Shown: positions 37,901 to 49,106 of the stretch, piece after piece
How positions within the stretch are numbered: the stretch's first letter is position 1
Layout of the letters: every line of letters starts with the position of its first letter
DNA from: Chytridium lagenaria
Lineage: Eukaryota; Chytridiomycota; Chytridiomycetes; Chytridiales; Chytridiaceae
DNA: 64,000 nt
Reading direction: 5' to 3'
NCBI GenBank assembly: GCA_025449115.1
Contig: JAHLKC010000001.1
Coordinates: forward strand, 600,844-664,843
The notes under the pieces: model-generated
Seen by the model: only the letters and a program-made list of their open reading frames with translations
Told to the model about the DNA's origin: nothing
Database searches by the model: none
Program-made: the position numbers and the translations under genes

Positions 37901-38482
37901 CTGGTGACCTCCCCGAAGTTGGCCAGGAAGAAAACGCTGTCCCGCTGATTCTGAGAAGAAGGAGAAGAAGGCTCCCGCTGGGAAGAAACCAATTTCTGGA
38001 AAGCCGGAGAAGAAATCTTCCACCAAAAAATCACCCGCCACCCCCGGAACGCCCGCCTCTGGTGACCTCCCCGACGTTGGCCAGGAAGGCAACGCCATCC
38101 CGGCTGATTCTGAGAAGAAGGAGAAGAAGGCTCCCGCTGGAAAGAAACCTATCTCTGAAGAGCCGGAGAAGAAACCTTCCGCCATGAAATCACCCGCCAC
38201 CCCCGAACAGCCCGCTGCCGATGGCCTCTCCGAAGTTGGCCAGGAAGAAAACGCCGTCAACTCTGTCAAGGAACGCCATCATGGAAGAAACCGCCTGTCG
38301 GCAAACCCGTCAAGAAGGCGGCGTTTGCGGCTGTGGTCGGATCTATAGATGATGTCGCTGCTGCTCATGGAGCGAGGTTGAGTGAAGATGAGGTTGTGGA
38401 GGTGGATAGGATGTGGGCACCTGCACATACCCAGGGACCGTTTCCGAGACGCGTTAAGGGGGTGAGGAGGGGGAGGGTTTGA
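34957..38482 (+). CDS. Secretory Lys/Glu-rich repeat protein
   Basis: I do not recognise a family. MRCIAAITIMVQLIMLATYT is a signal peptide. Exon 1 ends at a GTGAGT donor (35130); exon 2 starts at 35341 with PDFSLLAGGPGTIDTDTVRN. A highly charged region follows (35550-35910, runs of D/E and K), then MTMMMAARNAIGGMIGHMFP. Next, three related blocks carry PFAKFWKGMVERVKKR (36113), PFAKFWQKILKKARN (36350) and PFAKMGKWISDKAHQF (36585), each preceded by a V-E-rich phrase and apparently on its own exon. From 36840 to 38275 an 11-copy coding minisatellite encodes units such as SEKKGPAGKKASAKKSPGKP. The C-terminus is PVGKPVKKAAFAAVVGSIDD to GVRRGRV. Several one-base breaks change frame inside the array. 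It could be a secreted polycationic protein or a precursor of repeated peptides. Confidence 0.6.
36882..38275 (+). repeat. Coding minisatellite, 11 units of about 96-159 bp
   Basis: Units start with CTGATGACCTCTCCGACGTT or close variants at 36882, 37000, 37113, 37233, 37374, 37470, 37583, 37740, 37899, 38057 and 38215. The second half of each encodes Lys/Pro/Ala-rich sequence. Length steps mostly preserve the reading frame, and shorter units lack an inner KKPISGKPEKK segment, showing unequal exchange or slippage. Confidence 0.85.
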
Positions 38483-39480
38483 ATCCTTTTGTGAGTCTGT
38501 AAGCTGTAGATGGAGTTATATTTCTTATGCGTGAAGTAAAAGTGTACTTGACATTGTTTATCTGAAAATGCTGTTAAAAAAAAGAATTATTCGTTGATGC
38601 CATGTTGTTTTAATGTAGCGGAATGTGACGAGGTGCATTCTCACATTTATCTTTATTTGTTGCAGGAGATAAAAAGGCAAAGTATCCCTTAAACCCTATA
38701 CTAAAGGCTGTTAAGGATTTTTTTTTATTTTTTATTGAGGCCAGAGACACATGTCTGATGTAGAACACTTAAATAATAAACTATGATCATCTGCTAGGGA
38801 TCAGAATACGTAATAAAATTAAAGCGTATTCATTAAAGTGGTTTCGTAAGAATATGATATAACATAAGCACAATCACAACATCACAATCTCTGTCATAAA
38901 TGACATATTCATACAATTGCCGTAGAACGTCTTATTTCCGTTCTGGCCTTAAGAGTTGGATGGATTTTGAACCGTTTTACCGCTATTAAAAGGACGTATG
39001 GATTTTGACGAAGGGGGCATCAAGGGCCGTCTCCAGACGATCCGCGGGTCTCTGTTTTTTTCCGTTTACCGCGGGTCCTAACATATATATCCACATTTTC
39101 ATCGGTTCTTCGGACCACTGTCCTTTCCTTTTTCAAGATTGTATTAAGCTTAATCTTTTTCAAGGTTTATGAGCTACGTCGTAACGCGGTTTGTCTTTGC
39201 GCGGGGCTACTTCAGCTGTTATGTATGTTTTTATTATTGTCAATTAATTACCTATATGATACCACCAGTACATTTAATTTGATTAATGTTAAAAGCGTTT
39301 GGGGTGCATTGGGATTTTTTACTAAGAGACTCTAAGTGTGATTGCCACATTATCGGACGCGATCAGCATTGAATGTGGCAATCTTGACCACCCATTAGTA
39401 CATTGAGGAGAGCGATGCAGAAATCCTTCCCACTATTTCCTTCCTTCAAATCCTCATCACTCTTTGTAAGAGTATAATTA
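38483..39480. other. Intergenic region
   Basis: About 1 kb, AT-rich in places. No open frame or motif of note. Confidence 0.5.
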
Positions 39481-40322
39481 ATGCCATCTATCATGAGCTT
39501 CATCAAGACCTCTTCCCAGCGATTTATGGAGACCGTGAGCGCTTCAACGCAACGTTTTGTTGAGACCGCGTGCGAAAACGCCTTTGCGGGCATCAGGGAA
39601 AGGCTTTTTAAGCGGGTGTTTGAGGAAGGGTTCAGTGATGTTGAGTTTACGGTTGTTCTTGGGAAGGTTTGTGACGGGGTTGAAACAAGAGGTCATGGCT
39701 TATGATGATAGGTTGATGGGATGGACGAGATTGAGGTTATCGAGAGCACGGAGGATGTGGTCGTTCAGGACGATAAAATGTGTATCAGTGATTCCGTTAA
39801 CTTCAACCTTGAGTTTATGGTGAAAGAGTTGGATGCTGTGGAGACTGTAAGATAGCTGTTTTTGTCGATTTCTCATGTTTGTAGTCTCCACACCAGCAGG
39901 AGCTATTGGCGTACAACCCTCACCTTGATACGACCCTTGACTTTATTTTTGATAATAAGGGTGATTTGACGCCTCTTGGGAATTGCTTGCTGTCCATTTT
40001 TGATATGCAGTTCGAGGTCTCTCTTCATGATTTTAACGTAAAAGCTCTGTTAAAACCTGTACGCTAACACCATTAGTGCGTTGACAATTTCACGAGCACT
40101 AACGACAACAATAATAACGACGACGACGACGAGTTCATTGACTTTGATGGTGGTTTCGGGTTTGGGTACATGGCTGCGATGAATGCAGCAAAGAGGGTAT
40201 GGTTTACTTTTATTTATAGTGTTTAACGGGATTTCAAGGATGTTGAGGCGAAGACGGTTGCGGTGGTGAAGGCTGATAGTACGTTGAGGGATTCTGCTGT
40301 ATCGTTGTCGGAAAATCTTTGA
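39481..40322 (+). CDS. Unknown multi-exon protein, tandem paralogue A
   Basis: Family unknown. The first exon reads MPSIMSFIKTSSQRFMETVS and continues to GIRERLFKRVFEEGFSDVEF. Later exons include LLAYNPHLDTTLDFIFDNKG and LGNCLLSIFDMQFEVSLHDF (39900-40050), an Asn/Asp-rich stretch with FDGGFGFGYMAAMNAAKR (about 40145), and a last exon with ADSTLRDSAVSLSENL. Each block has a counterpart in the next gene, which supports both being real. The protein is acidic and helical in appearance, without signal peptide or membrane segment. Splice sites are approximate (GTAAG/GTATGG donors near exon ends). Confidence 0.55.
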
Positions 40323-40789
40323 GCGATGAGGACGTTAGCGATGATGTTTGAATAGCCGTTGATCGTTAAAGTCCACGAATCATCTATATTTATTCCCTAA
40401 ATCCTTATTTTTTATTCATTTATTTTATTACTTTTAATTTTTGGTTTTCCCATCTGTCCCCTGAAAACTCTCCCAATTTAAAATATGTAATCGCGATATA
40501 TAAAAAACGAATGTAAAACATGTCAAGTAAGAATCGAAGCGTTTGATGGTGTGCCGTCTCTTTAGTGAAGCATGACGCTTCAAGAGATCACCCGTCACAC
40601 AATGTTGCCTGGAAGAACAAAGGATTGAGATCGCCGCGTTCCCGATTGTTCCAACAATGCGGATTTCTGTGAAGCAGATCCATTGCCCAAAAAAAAATGA
40701 GATGAGAAAAAGAAGCAGGCAATGGTTGAGAGTCGAGTTTCAAAAAGATTACCAATTACCTAACTTCGCAGCAACGTCTATCGTCAACC

Positions 40790-41744
40790 ATGCAGTCACT
40801 CATGACGTCCTTCAGCTATGGAGCAAGTCAATTCCTTCTATCCACAGCTGTTGGCGCCATTTTGGGTATCAAGGAGACACGCTTGATGAATATGCTTGCA
40901 GAAGGCGCCTTAAACGTTATGGACTTTGTACCTTTACTTGAAGTAAATGTGTGTACTCGCTTCTAAGTTCAAGATGCTGATTCTTTTAGGATGCTAATGT
41001 GGACGAGACTGTGCCTGACAGCGTCAACATCACGGAACCTATTAAGATGGATCCTTGGATGCAGAGCCTTGCAGACGCCGCGCTTGATGGGGAGATGACG
41101 CTTCTTTCAAGCTCGTTGCAAGAGTCATTCAACAACGACTTCACTGAAAATAGCCTGAGCCCTTTTGAAATGGTAAGGTTGAGAGTTTGGTTCTTTTTGC
41201 TGACGGTGTAGTCGGAGAGTCATTTGAAGCTTCTGCAGTATAACCCTCAACTCGAAGCCGCTCTTGATGCTCTTCTTGATGGGGACGATGATATGACGAC
41301 GCTTGAGAGTACTTTAGATCATGTGTTTGACATGGATTTCAAGCTTGCATCGTTTGATGTAGCGTTGAACGTAAGGACATGGTTCCATACCCCGGCCCAT
41401 TGTTGACTTTTTTCCCTCAGGTTATAAAGGATTCCGAACCGGCCGCCTACAACGAGCCGGAAAAATTCACTCTCGAGTCTGACGATGCTGAGGATTTTAC
41501 GTCGATGAGTTTGAGTTTTGGCGTTGACGGAGGGTTTGGGTTGGGTACATGGCTGCACTTCGTGCATCGACTCAGGTACCTTCCATCAAATATATTTGTA
41601 TTTGGTTAACGCGCTATCTTGTAGCAGCTGCAGGTTGACAAGCTTGTTCCTGAGGAAAAGGCGAGTGCTGATCATATGAGGGATTCTGCGGTGTCGTTGT
41701 CTGGGAGCGAGAATAACAGTTGGATGCCTTTGGCGAAGCTTTAA
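40790..41744 (+). CDS. Unknown multi-exon protein, tandem paralogue B
   Basis: Sister of the upstream gene. Exon 1 is MQSLMTSFSYGASQFLLSTA to GIKETRLMNMLAEGALNVMD, matching the GIRERLFKRVFEEG block of copy A. Exon 2 has VDETVPDSVNITEPIKMDPW; exon 3 has LLQYNPQLEAALDALLDGDD and LDHVFDMDFKLASFDVALN, aligned with LLAYNPHLDTTLDF and FDMQFEVSLHDF of copy A. The exon with VDGGFGLGTWLHF and the end HMRDSAVSLSGSENN also match. The order of blocks is conserved, so this is a diverged tandem duplication. No function can be named. Confidence 0.6.
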
Positions 41745-42895
41745 ATTAAGAACTTTGAAGCTCAAAGTTTATTCGTATTTTTTTTAATTTGTTGTCGAGT
41801 TAGCTCATGCCTCCCCATCCCCGAATAACATTTTCTTTCTTATGATCGTGAACACTTTTCAAAATACTTTGGAATATATATTTCTTTAGACTTGCGTGTT
41901 TCTCTTTGGTCGTTGGACGTGTTTGCCATGTCAACGTGCCATTTATACGTGACAAACCTTGTTTGGCAGGCAAAGGACATATTCGATATACGGTTCAATG
42001 GCTGACTGGATTTCGATGAAAGCTTCATTGCTTGCTGCATGCCCCATCGTTAATCTATATCATTTTTTAAAGAAAAACAGTGGTGGTGTTTAAGCGACTC
42101 TCTCTGATCTGGGGTTCAACAGTAAAATTGTTTACCTTTTTAAATGCTCGCAAATCGTCTCCACATGCATACAAGCCGTACTTAAAAGAAACTTCATCTC
42201 TCCCGATGTAAACTCGTGGAATTATGAATTCGGAATCAATGATGATTTTCGACGAGGAGGGGCAGGGAGGTCAAGACGTCCAAGGATTCACCAACTTGGC
42301 TCCCTCGTATGTTTGATATTTTCCGTTATCGTTCATGCTGTAAGAAAGAAAAGAAAAACCAATCAATACCATGATCCAGATTCCGATGATCGTCAAAGTC
42401 TACTTAGTTGTTTTACAAATGAATATGAGACTATAAAACTATAACCTTTTCCTTTGGGTTTTCTTTTATTTCTTCTATGCATAAATTGAAATACCGTGGT
42501 GCTCGTTAAAGTTAGTGCATTGATTTAGGGTTACGGTTACGAAATGTGTGGAACTCTGGAATATTAAAAATATCCTGAATTTTTATTTTATTTAAGATTA
42601 TTCTGGAAGGAAGTATTCATTTTTGTGCTTATTCGGTACCACTCACACTATCAGTAATATTTAATTGTGTACATGTAATCAATACCACGGAATTAACTGA
42701 TATGGAATGTTTCGACATTTTCGTCATCAACAACTTAAAAAAACCCCTTCTTATAGATATACCCATTATTGGACAAACACTTGGACAGCGTTGTTGGTCC
42801 TTCGATCGTACTTCTTAGATTCTCACCTCATCGTTCATTGCCTGCAACCTCCGTTAGTCGAAGCATAAACTTCAAAGAACCAAAGGACGAAAAGC
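41745..42895. other. Intergenic region
   Basis: About 1.15 kb. A 30-codon frame at 42224 (MNSESMMIFDEEGQGGQDVQ) is the only noteworthy reading and is too short to support. It presumably includes the promoter of the downstream phosphodiesterase-like gene. Confidence 0.4.
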
Positions 42896-44705
42896 ATGGC
42901 CTACCCGCCAACATCTTCAACGGCTTTTGCCACCTCATCATCATCGGGAGGGAATTCCACGGGTTTCTTTAAAAAGCTGTTTAAGGGTGGTGACCGGGTG
43001 CGTTCGACTCTCTTCTCTAAACCTCAATCCGTGTCGTCCGCTGGTCAACAACGCGGATACAGATGTCTTCACTTTGACCTCATCTGTCTATCTTCTTGTT
43101 TGCTTATTTTATCTTAGACCGGTATTAGAACAACACTCACCCGACGTCAAGTTTTCACCATCGCTGCCATCACCGTCGGAATCGTGATCGGTATTGCTTT
43201 GACCGTCGGTCTGACTCTTGGTCTTCGGAAGAGCAGCTCACCGTTGAGGCCAGAACAAAGGTTGTTTTTGTGTGTTTGGATGGATTCAGACCGGATTACT
43301 TAGAGTCTGGGCTCGTTCCCAGGATCAAGGAGTTTTGTGAGTACAATTATCCGTGGCCTCTCTTTGGATTACCTACCGTCTTTTTACGTTTTCTGATGCA
43401 TATGGTATTATAGTCGACAAGGGTGTCAGCGCCAAAGCCGGAATCCTTCCCGTTTATCCCGCTCAATCCTTCCCTAACCAATACAGTATGCTCACGGGTC
43501 TTTACCCCGCCAACCATGGCATCATCGGCGACTACTTCCACGTTCCTGATGTTCCCAGTAACAATGGTTTCAACAGGTTCACCACTTTTGCAAGGAACGA
43601 GAGTGGAACTGTCAATCAACCCATCTTCTGGGGTGGAGTGCCTGTAAGCCTCTTGTTTTAAAACTTTATTTCTTTTCTGACATACTCCTAGCTCTGGGTT
43701 ACTATCCGTCGCAACAACCTCGACGTTGGAACCGTCAATTGGCCTGGAACGTCGGCAAAGCCCTTCAGCATCCCCCAACCTATGATCAGCCTTTCAACAG
43801 AAGTCAGACGGATAGGCAGCGGGTGGTGACGCTTGTGAGCTGGATCAAGGGCGTTAATCTGCTTACAAACTCGGTGCAACCCAAGCCGGTGTTTATTGCG
43901 ACGCATTTCAGGGACGCGGATGCAAACGGGACATTGTTTGGGCCAGATGTGAACGTATGTTTGCAAATCTTTATACTCAACATTAGTATTTCTGCTAAAT
44001 ACTGGTCAAAATTCTCTGTCCTTAAATGCAGAGCCCCAACTTTAGGGAGGTTCTCGCCCGTGTGGACAGCAATTTCGGCTTCATCCTCGACCAAATTGAA
44101 GAAATCGGCATGACGAACTCTATCGACGTTGTTGTCACCTCGGACCACGGCATCTCCCCTACCCCAAACAACGCCTCCTTCCATCTCTTTTACGAAGACT
44201 TCCTCGACCTCTCCCAAGTGGACATTGTCCAAAATCGCCCCCTGACCTACGTCTACCCGAAATCCACCTCCTTTGACTTGAACGCTTTCGCTGAGACCAT
44301 GAGGAATCGCGGCGACCGTGTACGCACATACATCAAGGGCCGTACGGATTCGTTCGCGTACCCTGCAGAATTTGGAAAATCCGACGGCCCCAATTTCAAC
44401 AAAATCCACCCATCACCTTACAGGCGAGGGAGGGTTACACTTTTTTCTACAGGAACGAGTCGTTCCCAGACCGAATCAGTTTAAACCGTAATCAGTTGGG
44501 ATCTGGTGGTTATGATGTGGATTTGCCAAATATGTTGGGAATCTTTGCTGCGAGGGGACCATCTTTCAAGATTGCCGGGAAGTTGGGAGGGGATAAACCT
44601 GAAATTAAGACTGTGGATATGTATCCCCTTTTGGCGAAATTGGTGGGTGTGGAGCCGGAGAAGAGTGATGGAAGGATTGAAGTGTTTAAGGATTATCTCA
44701 AGTGA
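42896..44705 (+). CDS. Type II membrane nucleotide pyrophosphatase/phosphodiesterase-like protein (ENPP family)
   Basis: An alkaline-phosphatase-superfamily ectoenzyme fold. The cytosolic start is Ser-rich (MAYPPTSSTAFATSSSSGGN). The membrane anchor IAAITVGIVIGIALTVGLTL lies near 43165-43225. After a frame break near 43230 the catalytic domain begins VVFVCLDGFRPDYL (metal Asp). The nucleophile region is YPAQSFPNQYSMLTGLYPAN (about 43460), with Ser where the family has Thr. VVVTSDHGI (about 44130) supplies further metal ligands. The Asp-x3-His motif reads DADANGTLFGP (about 43920), and the usual GxHGYDN reads GSGGYDVD (about 44505), so two ligand histidines are missing. The end is RIEVFKDYLK. 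Introns near 43335-43412, 43645-43690 and 43955-44031. Fold is secure; activity is doubtful. Confidence 0.82.
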
Positions 44706-45317
44706 TCGCTTTTCTTTTATCGGTTTGATGCCAGTCAAATGCAATCCCTTTTTATTGAGTTACATATCGATAGAGTGATTTCTTTTGTCGTTCCTCATTT
44801 GTTCGTTTTTTCCTTTCCCTTTCCTCATTTTAATGGTTTACTCTTACTTCTTTTCCCCTTTTTCTTTGGAGCGCTTTCACTCTACTTGCCTTGATACAAC
44901 ATAAATATTTTTCTACCGACTTTTGTTGCTCACTTTTTGAAATTACTTTGTGTGTTGTTTTTTATACATGTCCCCACCAGCATCCTCACCCGGATCGTTC
45001 CTAACGATCCGTATAATGAAGCTCAAAAGACGCGACTACCCCCTTATCTCTGTGCCATCCTTTCCGGTGCGTATCTCCACCTTAAACCCTACCAAACTAG
45101 TACACAGGGAACTTTAAATAGGTAAGAGAAACGGATTCCAAACTTGTTGTGCACCTTTTTGAGACAAACTCGTTGTTTTTTGAAAGCGGCGAACTTGCCG
45201 ACGATGAGTAAGTTCTGTGGAATGTCGACTGGTTGACTCCAGGGGTGAACGTAGCCAAGTGACTGTAAAATGATTACGTTGACGGCAATCCCAGCTACAA
45301 GTATTATTCATTGTTGC

Positions 45318-45560
45318 CTATTCAATGTCCTTGATCCTGATAACGTTGCCTTCCTTGATGGTGACGTCATTCACGTAAGTCCTACGTCGAAGCCTTGACG
45401 ACACCTTGACATTGGCCATAGCTGGTTTAAGTTCTTTGATCAGTGCGTGAAGAGCTTGATCCCTTTGTAATCAATCTCCAGTATATACGTGTGCGAGACG
45501 GTCTTAAAATCGGATATTGAGGAAAGTCTATGATCAGGTCTTTGCATAACCCAGTCCATT
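45318..45560 (-). other. Possible gene remnant
   Basis: The minus strand reads MQRPDHRLSSISDFKTVSHT, YILEIDYKGIKLF and, after a frame break, LIKELKPAMANVKVSSRLRR and NVIRIKDIE. The text looks protein-like but matches nothing I know, and frames both upstream and downstream are broken. The rest of 44706-46361 holds nothing recognisable. Confidence 0.25.
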
Positions 45561-46361
45561 GCACGGATTTCGAACACGCCGTGGCGCTTGGCTGGATGAA
45601 AGACGGCCAATAGGAAACTTCACGTCAACGTGTCATTCTTGTAGAACTTGAGTCTGTGGTCATGGTTCCGCGTTGAAGGCGTGAAAGCACGGAGTGGGGT
45701 CAGAAGGAGGCGACGTGTTTGCGGGAGGTAGGGAAGAGGCAAATATTGACTGCGAAACTGTTGTTAACTGGCCACGGAAGTGCGTATAAAGATATAACAC
45801 CAAAAGTAGAGGAGAGCAATGAAGAGGCATGAAACGAGAAATTATGGTATCCTTGAAGCCCCCACTGGAACATACTAAACCTCTATGTACATCATAGGAG
45901 CTGTGAAAAATAAAAACGGAAACAGAATCAAGTAAAGTATTCTAGATATGGTTTCGGAAAAATGAAGTTTATTATCCATGTTGTTGCAGCCCATTATCAT
46001 CCATTTTATGTATGTAAAATATTAATAATAAATAATATTTAAAACAACGTGTTTTAAAGATATTTTAAGAGGTTTTAAGGATCTCTTTGGTTGTGCTACC
46101 AAGTGTACCGCAATTTTTTCTCTTTTCCTTTCTTGAAAATATCAAGACTCTTTTAGCCACCAACCAACCATCTTGCCACCAACCATTTCATTATTAAAGA
46201 GTATATAAATCAAGGGGGGGTTTCTCCTGGAACAATTTCGTTTGTCCTTTGATTTTTCTGTTTAATAGTAAATAAATATTATTTATTAGAAAATAGTATT
46301 TATAAAGGCTGCTGCAGAATATCATCATCTGCAGCCATTCTTACATCACATCGTCAGCATC

Positions 46362-49106
46362 ATGCTGTCAGCCATTGTTCTCGCTTCTCTACTCTCCGCA
46401 GGCATCACCCATGCTGTCCCTCTCGAGAGGGCAGGAGGTCATGCCAATCCATTCCTTGATTCCGTCTCAAAGTTAGAGTTGGAGAAATGTGGGGTTCCCA
46501 AGTATGTTACGGTAAGTTTATGAGTGCAGGTTCTGTCCATGTTTGTAACTCATGGATGCGTTGCATGCATGCATGCATTGCAACGGACGTTGTTTTCCTT
46601 TCTTTCCTTACTGTTTGTGGAATGCCATTCTAACTGTTTGTTTTCAATGACTTTCTTTTCGAATCATCCTGTTTTATCTTTTTTAGAATGGAGACTCGTG
46701 GGAGACCCTCGCTGCATCCCTTAGCGTGGTGAGTGTTCTTTGCTACTTTTATTTCCGTTTCTTTGTTCATTTGTGGTTGTCTTGTATGAATTCTTTGAAG
46801 GACGGACAATGTTCTGGACCTTCCCAACCATACTTGGTTCTAACCCATAAACTATCAATTTTTAAAGAACGTGGACTCGCTCAAGCAATGGAACCCTTAC
46901 AGGACCGAGGTCACGGTAAGAATCAAATAACAGTTATTCCTGCCTTGAGCGTTTTGTTATTTTATTGCTTTGATCTTGTATAAAGGCACGCATTAATACT
47001 TTAAATTATTTTTGTAAACAGATAGGTCAGATTATTTGTGGTGCTAGCCCAAAGATCTCGTGCAGCACCCGCTTCAGCGTTGAAACGGCAACGACCTGTA
47101 CCGACCTAGCCGCTCTCCTCCAGATCACCACCAACGTTATTAACGAGCTCAACCCCGGTCTTCTCTGCGGTGCCATCGTTCCAGGTATGTGTAGCCTGCT
47201 CATCAATTACCCTCTCTAATGCTATCCAAACAGGCACCCACGTTTGTGTCAACAGCGTCACGAGCCAAAAACGTGGGTGTCAACAGCGTTGATAAATTCC
47301 AGATCGGTCAAGCCCTTTCTCTTGGTGCCTCCACCGGCAGCCCCTCTGGACCCGCCAACCCCACCGGCTGCCCTAACAGCCACATCATCGAGTCTGACGA
47401 CACTTGTTATAAAATTGCCCTCAAGAACGTCATGGCTCTGGCCGATCTCGTCGCCCTCAACCCAGGTGTCGACTGTTATAAACTCCAGATCGGTCAAGCC
47501 CTTTGTCTTGGTGCCTCCACCGGCAGCCCCTCTGGACCTGCCAACCCCACCGGCTGCCCTAACAGCCACATCATCGAGTCTGGCGACACTTGTTATGAAA
47601 TTGCCCACAAGAACGGCATGGCTCTGACCGGTCTCGCGCCCTCAACCCAGGTGTCGACTGTGATAAACTCCAGATCGGTCAAGCCCTTTGTCTTGGTGCC
47701 TCCACCGGCAGCCCTCTGGACCTGCCAACCCCACCGGCTGCCCTAACAGCCACATCATCGAGTCTGGCGACACTTGTTATAAAATTGCCCTCAAGAACGT
47801 CATGGCTGTGGCCGATCTCGTCGCCCTCAACCCAGGTGTCGACTGTAATAAACTCCAGATCGGTCAAGCCCTTTGTCTTGGTGCCTCCACCGGCAGCCCC
47901 TCTGGACCTGCCAACCCCACTGGCTGCCCTAAGAGCCATATCATCGAGTATGGCGACACTTGTCATGAAATTGCCCGCGAGAACGGCATGGCTCTGACCG
48001 GTCTCGTCGCCCTCAACCCAGGTGTCGACTGTTATATAACTCCAGATCGGTCAAGCCCTTTGTCTTGGTGCCTCCACCGGCAGCCCTTCCACTTCCCTTC
48101 CTGCTCCGGCCCCTGCCCCTGCCCCTGCGCCCATCGGCTGCGCAAGGTCTCACACCATACATTCTGGTGACACCTGTTGGGCCATTTCCCTTAAGAACAA
48201 CCTCGATGTCGACGGTCTTATCGCCATCAATGACAACCTCGACTGCGGTAACCTCCAAATCGGTGCCGTCATCTGTGTTTGCCCTGAAGGTCGTCAATCC
48301 GCTCCTGCCCCAGTACCGCAGCCCACTGTTGCTCCCCGTCCACCGTCGTCCCTGAACCTACCCAAGCTCCTCAACCCACTCAGGCTCCCCAACCGACTCA
48401 GGCTCCTAACCCCCCCCCGCTCCTCAACCCTCCCCCGCCCCTCAACCCTCCCCCGCCCCTGAACCCGCCCCCGCCCCAGCTCCCCAACCCTCTATCTCAG
48501 CCGAAGAGAAAGGCATTCTTGACGCACACAACCGCGAGCGCGCAAAGTATGGCGTTGCACCTCTTCAATGGGACACAGGGTTGACCGCCTCATCCCTCTC
48601 GTACGCTCGTGAACTTGCTGGTAAAGGATGTCCTATGGTTCATCGTACCGAAGGGTATGGACAAAACCTTTGGGGAATGTACGCGGGAGAGGGTTCAAGT
48701 CTTCCTAACGATGTTGATGGCGCGTGCTGTGGATGATTGGACTCGTGATGAGGATAACAAGGGGTTATATGCGACCAACCACTGGACTCAGGTGATGCTT
48801 TTCCCACCCCTGTCTTTTTTTTCCGATGCGATTTATTTGCTTCTCTCTTGTATTAACGATTTTTGATTGCTTTTTGTAGATGGTGTGGAGGTCTACTACA
48901 AACGTTGGTTGCGCCAAGGCTTTCTCCGGCGGAAACAAGTGTCTCGCCATCGTGTGCCACTATAGTCCTCCGTAAGTCCCTTCATATGCTCCCTGGCCTC
49001 CTCTTCTTCTCCACATTAACACCCTCTTTTCTCCCCGTCCCCTTTCTTCTCCAATCTCACACCTTCTTTCTTTCAGGGCAACTACGTTGGTCAACCCGCG
49101 TTCTAA
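46362..49106 (+). CDS. Secreted multi-LysM protein fused to a CAP (SCP/PR-1) domain
   Basis: MLSAIVLASLLSAGITHAVP is a signal peptide. Two divergent LysM-like modules span the first exons (YVTNGDSWETLAASLSV, VDSLKQWNPYRTEV, IGQIICG; then VETATTCTDLAALLQITTN, INELNPGLLCG). Then come a partial and four nearly identical Cys-containing LysM units (SHIIESGDTCYKIALKN, VALNPGVDC, LQIGQALCLGA) and a final divergent one (SHTIHSGDTCWAISLKNNLD, NLQIGAVICVC). A Pro-rich linker (48300-48490) leads to a CAP domain: GILDAHNRERAKYGVAPLQW, GYGQNLWGMYAGEG, NHWTQMVWRSTTNVGCAKAF, CHYSPP, GNYVGQPAF. The stop taken is in the first of two duplicated terminal exons. LysM modules bind chitin or peptidoglycan; CAP proteins bind sterols and other lipids. 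The joined roles are inference. Frame breaks near 47637, 47714, 48030 and 48350. Confidence 0.85.
47366..48107 (+). repeat. Tandem 186-bp LysM-encoding repeats
   Basis: Units start with GGCTGCCCTAACAGCCACAT or a close variant at 47366, 47552, 47736 and 47922, with a partial copy just upstream. Spacings are 186, 184 and 186 bp. The 184-bp unit lacks one base in CTCGTCGCC and one in a CCCC run, which breaks the reading frame. High identity implies recent expansion or gene conversion. Confidence 0.9.

Noticed and set aside
37136..38269. Long minus-strand frames (193, 145 and 132 codons) rich in Phe/Ser/Ala
   Set aside because: They are antisense shadows of the Lys-rich coding minisatellite; their apparent repeats mirror the plus-strand units.
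44937..45125. 62-codon plus-strand frame with a hydrophobic start
   Set aside because: No homology pattern, no splice context and only a short open stretch.
47366..48107. CRISPR-like repeat array
   Set aside because: The units are 186 bp, contiguous, without spacers, and encode LysM domains in a eukaryotic gene.
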